This document shows positions 1 to 11,061 of a stretch of DNA of 64,000 nucleotides, piece by piece. The DNA comes from Rhizobium sp. 16-449-1b. Lineage in GTDB: Bacteria; Pseudomonadota; Alphaproteobacteria; Rhizobiales; Rhizobiaceae. The stretch covers positions 124,001-188,000 of the forward strand of contig NZ_JAGHMH010000003.1 of the NCBI RefSeq assembly GCF_017741935.1. Direction: 5' to 3'. Both the position numbers and the translations under genes were made by a program. The notes beneath the pieces were generated by a model, which did no database searches, was not told where the DNA came from, and worked only from the letters and a program-made list of their open reading frames with translations. Position 1 is the stretch's first letter. Each line of letters starts with the position of its first letter.

Positions 1-738
1 GGCATCAAGGAGGACATTCAGCTCGCCTCCATCTCCGGCGGTACCGACATCGTCTCCTGCTTCGTGCTCGGCAATCCCATGCAGCCGGTCTGGCGCGGCG
101 AAATCCAGGGGTCGGGGCTCGGCCTCGCCATGGATGTCTGGGACGACGACGGCCATCCGGTGCGCGGGCAAAAGGGTGAGCTCGTCTGCACCAAGGCCTT
201 CCCATCCATGCCGGTCATGTTCTGGAACGACAGCGATGGCGCCAAATACCGCGCCGCCTATTTCGAGCGCTTCGACAACGTCTGGTGCCATGGCGATTTC
301 GCTGAGTGGACCGAGCATGACGGCATCATCATTCACGGCCGCTCGGACGCGACGCTCAATCCGGGTGGGGTGCGCATCGGCACGGCGGAGATCTACAATC
401 AGGTCGAGCAGATGCCCGAGGTCGCCGAGGCGCTCTGCATCGGTCAGGATTGGGATGACGATGTCAGGGTCGTTCTCTTCGTTCGCTTGGTGTCAGGCGT
501 TGCGTTGACCGATGAGCTGGTCAAGTCAATCAAAGCGCGAGTCCGCAGCGGCGCCTCGCCACGTCACGTGCCCGCAAAGGTCATCGCGGTCGCCGATATT
601 CCGCGTACCAAGTCCGGCAAGATCGTCGAACTCGCCGTTCGTGAGATCGTGCATGGCCGGCCGGTGAAGAACAAGGAAGCGCTCGCTAATCCGGAAGCCC
701 TTGATTTGTTTTCTAGAATCGAAGAGCTGCGCGTCTGA
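1..738 (+). CDS. aacS: Acetoacetyl-CoA synthetase, C-terminal part (gene cut by window start)
   Basis: The reading frame is open from base 1 and ends at a TGA at 736-738, so about 245 C-terminal residues are present and the start lies outside the window. Visible parts are typical of the acyl-adenylate-forming (ANL) superfamily: an SGGTDI segment near the left edge, an [16 protein letters not shown] hinge region and a C-terminal [10 protein letters not shown] motif that carries the lysine used in adenylation. The GGTDIVSCF stretch and the C-terminal wording match acetoacetyl-CoA synthetases as I remember them. These activate acetoacetate with ATP and CoA, which feeds ketone bodies and polyhydroxybutyrate breakdown products back into central metabolism. 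That fits the phasin gene 4.4 kb away. An acetyl-CoA synthetase is a less likely alternative. Confidence 0.85.
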   Translation, partial: GIKEDIQLASISGGTDIVSCFVLGNPMQPVWRGEIQGSGLGLAMDVWDDDGHPVRGQKGELVCTKAFPSMPVMFWNDSDGAKYRAAYFERFDNVWCHGDFAEWTEHDGIIIHGRSDATLNPGGVRIGTAEIYNQVEQMPEVAEALCIGQDWDDDVRVVLFVRLVSGVALTDELVKSIKARVRSGASPRHVPAKVIAVADIPRTKSGKIVELAVREIVHGRPVKNKEALANPEALDLFSRIEELRV

Positions 739-839
739 ATAGTTAAAATGATAGCAAAACTACAATATATGACCGGGCAGAGCTTCGTGGCGCCGGCAAC
801 CTTTCGTTAAGAAAGCCTTGTCAAAGGTAAATGTAACTT

Positions 840-957
840 GGGGCTGCATATGAACGAGGCAGCTAGGAGCCGTTGCTCCCGCAACATGATGTTAGATCGC
901 CTAAGCCCTTGTTGAACAGCACCCAAACTCTCAGGCAGCCCCTCGGCTGCCTTTTTT
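840..957 (+). ncRNA. Possible small structured RNA or 3' leader ending in a terminator
   Basis: The 220 bases between the synthetase stop and cbrA hold no reading frame but several paired segments on the plus strand. GGAGC (866-870) and GCTCC (875-879) form a tight hairpin. GGGGCTGC (840-847) is exactly complementary to GCAGCCCC (935-942), which overlaps the left arm of the terminator hairpin at 933-952. The RNA could therefore form either a long closing stem or the terminator. A CTTGTC-like -35 lies near 817, but no convincing -10 follows. Whether this is an independent small RNA or the tail of the synthetase mRNA cannot be told from sequence. Confidence 0.3.
933..957 (+). terminator. Rho-independent terminator
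   Basis: AGGCAGCC (933-940), loop CCTC and GGCTGCCT (945-952) form a perfect 8-bp stem followed by a T run to 957. The T run is on the plus strand, so it ends rightward transcription from the synthetase gene or the putative small RNA. It abuts the stop codon of the convergent cbrA. Confidence 0.8.
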
Positions 958-958
958 C

Positions 959-4966
<4,008 letters not shown>

Positions 4967-5076
4967 CAGCGGACCTTTAGTCTTCGGGCCTGGCAAATTA
5001 ACGGTCTATTAATAACGACAGGGCGCAAACCGGTCCAGCGCGACCAATGGCTTTCGGCCGAAAAGGTTAACGTCGG

Positions 5077-5122
5077 TTGCGCCGCACAATCATGTTGCAC
5101 TGCACAATAAGATGCGCTATAT
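5077..5122 (+). promoter_or_regulatory. Phasin promoter with tandem TGC-N3-GCA operators
   Basis: Two 13-base direct repeats, TTGCGCCGCACAA (5077-5089) and TTGCACTGCACAA (5095-5107), are separated by 5 bases, giving an 18-base period. Each contains TGC-N3-GCA, the kind of TGC-rich site bound by the PHB regulator PhaR/AniA in other alphaproteobacteria. A CTATAT -10 box at 5117-5122 lies 16 bases after a TTGCAC -35-like sequence that is part of the second repeat, so a bound repressor would cover the promoter. The promoter call is inference from spacing and the alphaproteobacterial consensus. Confidence 0.6.
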
Positions 5123-5179
5123 GATGCTTACCTAACAAACGAGGCTGTCACGATGCCGAGACATAAGGAGCAAACACCA

Positions 5180-5623
5180 ATGGCGAAAATGGAAGACGTA
5201 TTTTCTATCTCCTCTTTTGACCCCGCGAAGTTCGCTGACTCGTTTCGCGATTTCGCCGAAAAAGGCTCGCAGCAGTCGCGCGACGCCTATGCCAAGATGA
5301 AGGCTGCCGGCGAAGAAGCCAGCAAGACGCTCGAATCCACCGTGCAGACGGCCCAGGCCGGTGCTGCCGAAATCGGCCATCAGGCAATCGGCGCCCTGCG
5401 CACCAATGCCGAGAACTCGCTGACCCACATGGACGCGCTCCTCTCGGTCAAGTCCGTCGCCGAATTCTTCGAACTGCAGACCTCTTTCCTGCGCAAGCAG
5501 GCGGAACTGACGATCGAACAGGCCAAGGCCATGCAGGAAACCTCGAAGCTGGTGGCCGAAAAGGTTGCCAAGCCGTCGAAGGAGGCCGCTGAAAAGGTCA
5601 TGGCTTCGTTCAAGGCTGCCTGA
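5180..5623 (+). CDS. phaP: Phasin (PHB granule-associated protein)
   Basis: A 147-residue protein, all predicted helix, rich in Ala, Lys and Glu, with the phasin_2 pattern: an N-terminal FDPAKFADSFRDFAEKG segment, an AENSLTHMDALLSVKSVAEFFELQ core and a lysine-rich amphipathic tail. Phasins coat polyhydroxybutyrate granules, control their size and keep other proteins off the surface. Start: AAGGAG at 5165-5170 stands 9 bases before the ATG at 5180, so the upstream in-frame ATG at 5153 is not used. Tandem TGC repeats lie over its promoter and a strong terminator follows. The neighbouring acetoacetyl-CoA synthetase belongs to the same carbon-storage cycle. Confidence 0.9.
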   Translation: MAKMEDVFSISSFDPAKFADSFRDFAEKGSQQSRDAYAKMKAAGEEASKTLESTVQTAQAGAAEIGHQAIGALRTNAENSLTHMDALLSVKSVAEFFELQTSFLRKQAELTIEQAKAMQETSKLVAEKVAKPSKEAAEKVMASFKAA

Positions 5624-5642
5624 TTTTTATGACAGACGAACG

Positions 5643-5674
5643 AAAAGGCTGGACCCTTTGTCCGGCCTTTTTGT
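5643..5674 (+). terminator. Terminator of the phasin gene
   Basis: AAAAGGCTGGAC (5643-5654) pairs with GTCCGGCCTTTT (5660-5671) over 12 bp with one G-U, loop CCTTT, and ends in a short T run. It begins 19 bases after the phasin stop. Confidence 0.85.
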
Positions 5675-5750
5675 ATATTAAGGACAGATAGGGCTTGAAT
5701 TAAATTTCAAGTCCCCGTATGTCACCCCCGTCGCGCCAAGCGACGTTTGT

Positions 5751-5827
5751 GCGGTTGTAGCTCAGTTGGTTAGAGCGCAGGTTTGTGGCACCTGAGGTCG
5801 GAGGTTCGAGACCCCCCAACCGTACCA
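5751..5827 (+). tRNA. tRNA-His (GTG)
   Basis: A full cloverleaf of 77 bases with encoded CCA. The acceptor arms are GCGGTTG and CAACCGT, the D arm contains AGCTCAGTTGGTTAGAGC, the anticodon loop is TTTGTGG with GTG at the centre and the T arm contains GGTTCGAGACC. No G is encoded opposite position 73; instead there is a G1:U72 pair and A73, the unusual histidine tRNA form known for alphaproteobacteria. It stands alone, with no other tRNA nearby. Confidence 0.95.
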
Positions 5828-5902
5828 TTCCCTCCACTATAATGTGATAAGTACCCAGCTTTCGTCTCTCTCGAGACATCGCCTGTAGTCGGACGCGAAA
5901 TT

Positions 5903-5944
5903 TCAGAATTTTGACACGCGATTCTGGAATTTGCGGAATTCTGA
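5903..5944. repeat. Small inverted repeat downstream of the acyltransferase gene
   Basis: TCAGAATT (5903-5910) and AATTCTGA (5937-5944) are exact inverted copies, with a further ATTCTGG between them at about 5921. The AT-rich stem could act as a weak terminator for the leftward acyltransferase gene (stop at 5986), but there is no following T run. Confidence 0.3.
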
Positions 5945-5985
5945 TCTGATCGCCAAACTATATTCAACGACCTTTTGAAGCTTCC

Positions 5986-6957
5986 TCAAGCGTCCGCGAC
6001 TTGCCGGCTGGGCACTATTCCTCGGCGGACAGTCTGGACGACACGCTTCTCAAACCAGAAATGCCAGCCTAGAGCGACGACCCACGCCAAGGCAAATGCC
6101 ATGACGGTGACGCCGAGTGAGCCGTCTACGTTGAGATGTTTGTGGCGCAGGAATTCAATCACGATCGTGTGGACTAGATAGCAGGCGTAAGACGCGTCAG
6201 CCAACGTCATCAGCGGGCGCCACCTGATATCGGCGCCGAGCTTGCCGGACATAACGGCGGTCATCAGCATTACGGAAACAATGAGCAGGCCAAGCGCTGG
6301 CGAGTTAACGTCCTTCAGCCCAATCCCCACCACCAGAACGTAAGCAGCAAGGGTTACAGGGAGGATTGCTTTCGGAAGCCTGTGAGCATCGAGTTTTGTC
6401 GCCAACCACTCACTCAAGTAGAAGACTGCGATGCCGCTGACGAAGTAGAGGATATATGGGTGAGTATAATAAAACACCGCTGGCTTGTTATCGGTCGCTA
6501 AAGGCAACCCGGCATAGATCGCAAGGATGGCGCAGGCCGCAATAACCGGCGAGAAGCGTCGGTTGATCAAGATAGACAGCGCGAAGACCGCATAGAAATA
6601 GACCTCCATGTTGAGGGTCCAACCTACACCGAGCATCGGGAAAAGCCCGTGGATCGAATCATGCGGGATGAAAAGCGCTGTCAGGATGAAATGTCCAATC
6701 GGAACGCCCGGCTGAAATGCGAACCAGACGATCGCCGTCGCCAGCCAATAGCTTGGTGCAATTCGCCAGAAGCGCTCGACAGCGAACTCGCCAGCACTAC
6801 GCTTGTCCTTGATCCGGCACATCAGATAGCCCGAAAGCGCGAAGAAGATCGCGACACCGGCGAAGTCAGTGTGGTTTCCGAAGAAATAAACGTTGCAGTG
6901 ATAGATGACGACAGCGGATGCCGCGAACACTCGCAGGATCTGAAGGTTTCCGATCAA
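5986..6957 (-). CDS. Acyltransferase family 3 membrane protein
   Basis: A 323-residue protein with about ten hydrophobic segments and the marks of the acyltransferase_3 family (OafA/NodX-like): an N-terminal LRVFAASAVVIYHC segment with the conserved histidine, FFALSGYLM, and RFWRIAPSYW. These enzymes transfer acetyl or other acyl groups to sugars of exopolysaccharide, O-antigen or Nod factors at the inner membrane; the substrate here is unknown. Start is a TTG behind AGAGGG. It is short for the family (usually 340-390) but appears complete. Base composition is AT-richer than its neighbours and it stands alone beside tRNA-His, which suggests acquisition by transfer, without a visible integrase. 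Confidence 0.85.
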   Translation of the reverse strand: MIGNLQILRVFAASAVVIYHCNVYFFGNHTDFAGVAIFFALSGYLMCRIKDKRSAGEFAVERFWRIAPSYWLATAIVWFAFQPGVPIGHFILTALFIPHDSIHGLFPMLGVGWTLNMEVYFYAVFALSILINRRFSPVIAACAILAIYAGLPLATDNKPAVFYYTHPYILYFVSGIAVFYLSEWLATKLDAHRLPKAILPVTLAAYVLVVGIGLKDVNSPALGLLIVSVMLMTAVMSGKLGADIRWRPLMTLADASYACYLVHTIVIEFLRHKHLNVDGSLGVTVMAFALAWVVALGWHFWFEKRVVQTVRRGIVPSRQVADA

Positions 6958-7149
6958 GATTAAGCTTCCCTCTGGCCTTGTCGCCCCATGGCAACGCTGG
7001 CATCCGGATATAAGCCGACGAGAGCCGAAAGATCAAACAGCATCACGTGTAGTGGCCTTGAATCGACTCTGAAGCACGGCGGGTCAGAGTTACCGTGTGC
7101 CGGTGGACCACTATTAACAAACTCAAAAGGCCGTTTTCGAGAGATCGTC

Positions 7150-8082
7150 TCAGTGCTTCATCATCACCGGCATGGTCGCGTGCGAGAGCACATAGCGGGT
7201 GATCCGGCCGAAGAGCAGTTCCAGAAGATATCCGTGCCTGAAGGCGCCGATCAGCAGGCAGGTTGCTTTCTGCGCCTTGGCGAATTCCACGATCGCCTCT
7301 CCGATCGAACGGCCATTCGACGATATCGCGACCACCTGGCCTTGAAGCGCAAGGCGGGCAAGCAGGGCTTCGGCGCTCTTCTTGGCCTTGCCGTCGGTGT
7401 CGTCGATGCAGACGAGCGTGATCCGTTTCGCGGCCGCAAGCCAGCGTTTGGCGGCGATCAGCGTTTCTTCGGCGTGTCCCTGTTGTCTCCAGCCGATCAC
7501 CACATGGCCGAACAGATTGCCCTGGTAGTAGTCGCGGGCGGGCGGCATCAGGACCAGTTTGTGCTGGCTGAACACGACGCTGCGGAACGCGTCGCGCGCA
7601 TCGGCATTGCCGTGCCTCGATGTCACCACGAGCGCGCTCGCCGCGCATTCGGTGGCGACGCAGCGCGAGACATCGCCGCGGCAATCGTCGAGAAAAACCG
7701 TGCGTCGCTGCGAGTGGCGCCGGCGCCAGGTGGCGAATGCCCGGCCCACCTGCTCGAAACGCTGCCTCGATGAACCCTCGGCGTGATCGCGCAACTGTAT
7801 CAGATCGATCTCCTCGGGCGAGAAGACGAGCGTCATCGGCTCCGATCCGATGTGGGCGGCGGCCATGGAGCCATGGATGGCATGCGCCGCATCCTCGGCA
7901 AGGTCGAGGCAGAGCCGGGCGGTCACCGGATCGGGCAGAAGCGCCAGAACCTCCGCGCCGCCATGCGATCGGCATAGCGGAGTGTAGCTCTCGATATCCT
8001 GATCAGCGTCTCTGCGATCCCTTGTGAACATGGCAATACGCGCTCCAAAGGGGCGCTTGCCGGGATCAAACAATGGTCGCAT
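7150..8082 (-). CDS. Universal stress protein (tandem UspA domains)
   Basis: A 310-residue protein. Residues about 180-310 form a recognisable UspA domain: strand GHVVIGWRQQ, then IVEFAKAQKATCLLIGAFRHGYLLELLFGRITRYVLSHATMPVMM, matching the G-2X-G-9X-G(S/T) end of Usp domains. The N-terminal half has the same order of predicted strands and helices (ATECAASALVVTSRHGN) but is divergent. Usp proteins bind nucleotides or act as stress-response adaptors in the cytoplasm; the role here is unknown. The ATG at 8082 is preceded by GTGAGG at good spacing. It is transcribed alone. Confidence 0.8.
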   Translation of the reverse strand: MRPLFDPGKRPFGARIAMFTRDRRDADQDIESYTPLCRSHGGAEVLALLPDPVTARLCLDLAEDAAHAIHGSMAAAHIGSEPMTLVFSPEEIDLIQLRDHAEGSSRQRFEQVGRAFATWRRRHSQRRTVFLDDCRGDVSRCVATECAASALVVTSRHGNADARDAFRSVVFSQHKLVLMPPARDYYQGNLFGHVVIGWRQQGHAEETLIAAKRWLAAAKRITLVCIDDTDGKAKKSAEALLARLALQGQVVAISSNGRSIGEAIVEFAKAQKATCLLIGAFRHGYLLELLFGRITRYVLSHATMPVMMKH

Positions 8083-8263
8083 CGAGGCGACCTCACCGCA
8101 GGCGCCGATAGCGTGATTTTACGCCTGCGAATGACGCTCTGCAACATGCTCCGCGCAGACAAAATCGAGCGTTTTGACGAGTCGTCCGCCTCTCCAAGCT
8201 GTGCCCGATATGGCCTTTCAAAGGCCTGTCGCCGCGCCGGACAGGTATTTTTCGTGAGTCACC

Positions 8264-8292
8264 CTTGTATAAAAGGTGTTGCTAATCAATAT
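8264..8292 (+). promoter_or_regulatory. Candidate promoter of the small HTH gene
   Basis: CTTGTA (8264-8269), a 17-base spacer and CAATAT (8287-8292) approximate the alphaproteobacterial housekeeping consensus CTTGAC-N17-CTATAT. This would give a leader of about 100 bases before the ATG at 8401. The rest of the 318-base gap from 8083 holds only a small GGCCTT-TCA-AAGGCC hairpin near 8213 and no gene that I can support. Confidence 0.5.
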
Positions 8293-8400
8293 CATCGCCA
8301 TGCCCCGCGCCCCGTGCGTTATATTGCGTTGCAAAATGTGAACGAGAATGCCATTTTCCCGCCGGGGGTTAATTCAGAGTGATTTTAGAAGGAGACTTAT

Positions 8401-8646
8401 ATGTCCATTTCGCTCAGCAATCTGGATAAATCCAACGCCCAGCCAATCCCTCCGGTCAACGCAGGCGCTGTTCTGAGAACCGCACGTGAGACCATTGGCT
8501 ATAGCGTTGACGATCTCGCCGTGACGTGTGGTTTGCTCGTCGCTGAAATCGAGGAAATCGAAAGCGGCGAAGATACGGATTCCGCCAAGATCAAGCGCAT
8601 CGCCGCTGCACTGCAGCTGCCGCTTGCTTCGCTCGGCCTGGAATAA
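8401..8646 (+). CDS. Small helix-turn-helix protein
   Basis: An 81-residue protein preceded by a strong AGAAGGAG ribosome binding site. Residues about 22-80 read as a Cro/CI-type helix-turn-helix: AVLRTARETIGYSVDDLAVTCG, LLVAEIEEIESGED and IKRIAAALQLPLASLGL. The recognition helix position (LLVAEIEEIESG) is unusually acidic for DNA binding, so it may act as a dimer partner or modulator rather than a classical repressor. Residues 1-20 are polar and flexible. It stands alone, with its own promoter and a downstream hairpin. Target unknown. Confidence 0.75.
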   Translation: MSISLSNLDKSNAQPIPPVNAGAVLRTARETIGYSVDDLAVTCGLLVAEIEEIESGEDTDSAKIKRIAAALQLPLASLGLE

Positions 8647-8662
8647 TCCAGTTGTTCTTGCG

Positions 8663-8686
8663 GGACCGGCGGCTTTTCGCCGGTCC
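8663..8686 (+). terminator. GC-rich hairpin after the HTH gene
   Basis: GGACCGGCG (8663-8671) pairs perfectly with CGCCGGTCC (8678-8686) around a 6-base loop. No T run follows, so it may be a transcript-end or pausing structure rather than a classic intrinsic terminator. Confidence 0.4.
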
Positions 8687-8869
8687 TGCCGCCTCGCATC
8701 CTCGCTTAGCGGTTCATTAACCGTACCGCCCGAACCTGAGGGACGGGCCGATGCCAGAGGTAGTTTTACCTCCCCCCATATAGGATAGGTTAGCAACCTG
8801 AGGGCGAATGTTCTTCCGGGCGCTACATCATGTTGAGCAGCGGCCGGACGGTATCGTGGGGATGGCATC

Positions 8870-9331
8870 ATGGAACGACGTGCATTTCGCATCGGCGACC
8901 GCTTGGTCGATGGCGGCGAACTCTTGGAGCGCGGCATGCTGCTGTTGTCTTCGGCCCTGGCCGTCGTGCTTCCCATTCTCGATACCAATTTCTCGGAGAC
9001 GACCGATGATATCCTGCTGCATGATGTCAGCCTGCTCGGCGCGGCCACTTATCTGTTGCTTTTGACCTATGCCGTCGGTTTCTTCGGCGTCTTCACACGC
9101 TCCATGCGCGAGCATATGCGCTTCATCGATCTTGCTGGATTGATCATGGTGGCCGTTGCCGTCTCCCGCGCCGTCTACATGATCGGATGGGTTCATCTTC
9201 CGGTGACGGCGGGCGAGGGCGGCTTTGCGGTGGTGCCGCTTGCCGGATTTCACCTATCCTATGGAAGCGTGCCGCTCTTCTTTCTGCTCTTCGGCAGCAT
9301 CTGGCAATTGCGCCGGTCCTGGCGCGGCTGA
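8870..9331 (+). CDS. Small integral membrane protein of unknown function
   Basis: A 153-residue protein with four hydrophobic spans: GMLLLSSALAVVLPIL (about 24-39), LLGAATYLLLLTYAVGFFGVF (about 55-75), FIDLAGLIMVAVAVSRAVYMIGWV (about 85-108) and FHLSYGSVPLFFLLFGSIW (about 127-145). The C-terminus, RRSWRG, is basic, so it is probably cytoplasmic. No family is recognised. A GGGGATGG sequence lies upstream of the ATG, a modest ribosome binding site. It is followed after 84 bases by the DUF4174 gene on the same strand. Confidence 0.65.
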   Translation: MERRAFRIGDRLVDGGELLERGMLLLSSALAVVLPILDTNFSETTDDILLHDVSLLGAATYLLLLTYAVGFFGVFTRSMREHMRFIDLAGLIMVAVAVSRAVYMIGWVHLPVTAGEGGFAVVPLAGFHLSYGSVPLFFLLFGSIWQLRRSWRG

Positions 9332-9415
9332 TCACCAAGCTTTCCCGGCCCTTCCGGCCGGCCATGGAACTCCCGCCATCAGCACACGTTTTCCTCCTAT
9401 CAAAGGAGCGCGTCT

Positions 9416-9841
9416 ATGCCGGAAACCCATGGCACAACCGAACGACCGGAGAATGGCCTCGACAAGGCGGTCATCCCAAGCCTCGCGCAGTTTCGCTGGG
9501 AGAACCGCGTCGTCGTGATCTTTCCCGACAAGGACAACGCCCGAACCGCTCGCCAGGAAAACCAGCTGATGGCAGACCGGCCGGGGTTAGAGGAACGCGA
9601 CTTGGTCGTGCTCAAGGTCGCCGGCAACACCGTTCGCCCGCTGTTCGGTGCCGTGAAGGATTTGGACGCCAAGGCGCTTGCGAATGATCTCGCCGCCCCA
9701 CCGCCCGGAGAATTCATGTCCTTCCTTGTCGGCAAGGACGGAACGGTGAAGCTAACGATCGACCAGCCGATAACGGCAGCCGAGCTTTTCACCATCATTG
9801 ATGCCATGCCGATGCGCGCAGGCGAAACCGCCCGGCGCTAG
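9416..9841 (+). CDS. DUF4174-like protein
   Basis: A 141-residue protein with a strong AAAGGAG ribosome binding site. SLAQFRWENRVVVIFPDKDNARTARQ, ERDLVVLKVAGN and a C-terminal FLVGKDGTVKLTIDQPITAAELFTIIDAMPMR fit the DUF4174 family, a thioredoxin-like fold lacking the CXXC active site. Most family members have a signal peptide; none is seen here, so it may be cytoplasmic. Function is unknown. It lies between two other small genes on the same strand and may be co-transcribed with them. Confidence 0.7.
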   Translation: MPETHGTTERPENGLDKAVIPSLAQFRWENRVVVIFPDKDNARTARQENQLMADRPGLEERDLVVLKVAGNTVRPLFGAVKDLDAKALANDLAAPPPGEFMSFLVGKDGTVKLTIDQPITAAELFTIIDAMPMRAGETARR

Positions 9842-9884
9842 TTTAGGGCACCCGAACACAAGTCATCTGAGAAAGGAGCGGATC

Positions 9885-10043
9885 ATGTCCGTGCCAAACG
9901 AACCCTTGCCCGGCACGCCGCCGATGCCGGGACCCGATTGGGCGCCGCAGCCTCCGATCCACGAGCCGGAGCCCGACAGTTTGCCCGACGAACTGCCCAA
10001 TCCCAACCCCGATGAGAACGACGAGCCACCAAAGCACGCTTAA
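9885..10043 (+). CDS. Small proline-rich acidic protein (52 aa)
   Basis: A short frame starting at ATG 9885 behind GAAAGGAG, a near-perfect ribosome binding site, 43 bases after the DUF4174 gene. The product has about 16 prolines and many Asp/Glu residues and no hydrophobic segment, so it should be disordered (PPMPGPDWAPQPP, PDELPNPNPDENDE). The strong initiation site and closeness to the upstream gene are the reasons to call it real. No function can be suggested. Confidence 0.6.
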   Translation: MSVPNEPLPGTPPMPGPDWAPQPPIHEPEPDSLPDELPNPNPDENDEPPKHA

Positions 10044-10058
10044 GACGTGCCGGCGTGG

Positions 10059-10940
10059 CTACAGGAACATCTGCCTGTCGGCCGACACAAGCTCCTGCAG
10101 GAAATCGACGACGGTGCGCACGCGCAGCAGGTCGCGTGCGCTCTCGTGATAGGTCGTCCAGTAGGCGCGCTCGATCGACACATCGGGCAATATTCGGATG
10201 AGCTCGGGATATTGCCGGGCAATGTAATCGTGCAGGATGCCGATCCCGGCACCGGAGCGAACCGCTTCCGTCTGCCCGGTTGCGGTCGAAATCTCGAAGC
10301 CGGCGTCCCAGCTGCGCATCACCGCCGATGAGAAATTCAGCGATGCGGTGAAGATCAGATCCTCGACATAGCCGATCCGGGGATGCTCCTTCAGCGTCTC
10401 GATATCGTCAGGGGTGCCGTTTGCTTCGAGGTAATCCTTCGAGGCGTAGAGCCCGAGCGTGTAATCGGTCAGCTTCGAGGAGACGAGCCGCCCCTGTTCC
10501 GGCCGCTCGAGCGTGATTGCGATATCCGCCTCGCGCTGCGACAGCGAGAAGGAGCGGGGCACCGGCACCAGCTGTATCCTGAGCTCCGGATGCCGCTTGA
10601 TCAGCCGGCCCAGCCGTGGCGCCAGAAACGCGACGCCGAAGCCATCCGGCGCGCCGATCCGAACCGTGCCCGCAATGCTGCTGTCGAGATGGCCGAGGCT
10701 CGCCTGTGCCCTGAGCATCTCGGTCTCCATGCGCTCGGCGGCATGCAGAAACATCTCGCCCTCCGCCGTCAGGTCGCAGCCATTGGTGCGGCGAACAAGC
10801 AGCCGTGTCTTCAGCCGCTCCTCCAGCGTCGTCACCCGCCGGCTCAGCGTGGCGTGGTTGACACCCAGCCGCTTGGAGGCCGAAAGGATTTGTCCGGTGC
10901 GGGCCACGGCCAGGAACATTCGCACATCATCCCAGTCCAA
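10059..10940 (-). CDS. LysR-family transcriptional regulator, divergent from mmsA
   Basis: About 293 residues with an N-terminal winged helix-turn-helix (DVRMFLAVARTGQILSASKRLGVNHATLSRRVTTLEERL) and a LysR substrate-binding domain (GTVRIGAPDGFGVAFLAPRL onward). Start choice: a TTG at 10940 has GGAGG five bases upstream and gives the family-typical first residues MDWDDVRMF. A GTG at 10967 adds nine residues but has no ribosome binding site and lies in the inverted repeat that looks like an operator. The divergent layout suggests it controls mmsA and itself; the ligand could be an intermediate of valine or myo-inositol breakdown. Confidence 0.85.
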   Translation of the reverse strand: MDWDDVRMFLAVARTGQILSASKRLGVNHATLSRRVTTLEERLKTRLLVRRTNGCDLTAEGEMFLHAAERMETEMLRAQASLGHLDSSIAGTVRIGAPDGFGVAFLAPRLGRLIKRHPELRIQLVPVPRSFSLSQREADIAITLERPEQGRLVSSKLTDYTLGLYASKDYLEANGTPDDIETLKEHPRIGYVEDLIFTASLNFSSAVMRSWDAGFEISTATGQTEAVRSGAGIGILHDYIARQYPELIRILPDVSIERAYWTTYHESARDLLRVRTVVDFLQELVSADRQMFL

Positions 10941-10961
10941 ATTGGCCTCCGGCTTTAATTT

Positions 10962-11002
10962 TTGCACAACGGTTGCTTAAACCTGTTCATTGATTTGTGC
11001 AA
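10962..11002. promoter_or_regulatory. Inverted repeat between lysR and mmsA, candidate operator
   Basis: TTGCACAA (10962-10969) and TTGTGCAA (10995-11002) are exact inverted copies with 25 bases between them. They sit in the 121-base divergent intergenic region, where a LysR protein would be expected to bind. Assignment to the adjacent LysR protein is inference. Confidence 0.5.
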
Positions 11003-11061
11003 ATTGAAGTGCGATGCTGGCTCATCCAATAAAGACTGTGAAACCCAGAGGAGGCACACCC

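Noticed and set aside
5770..5967. A 65-residue minus-strand frame
   Set aside because: It overlaps tRNA-His and has no ribosome binding site.
5828..8082. Possible integrated island after tRNA-His with a duplicated tRNA end
   Set aside because: I looked for a second copy of the tRNA 3' end and for an integrase and found neither; only composition remains as evidence.
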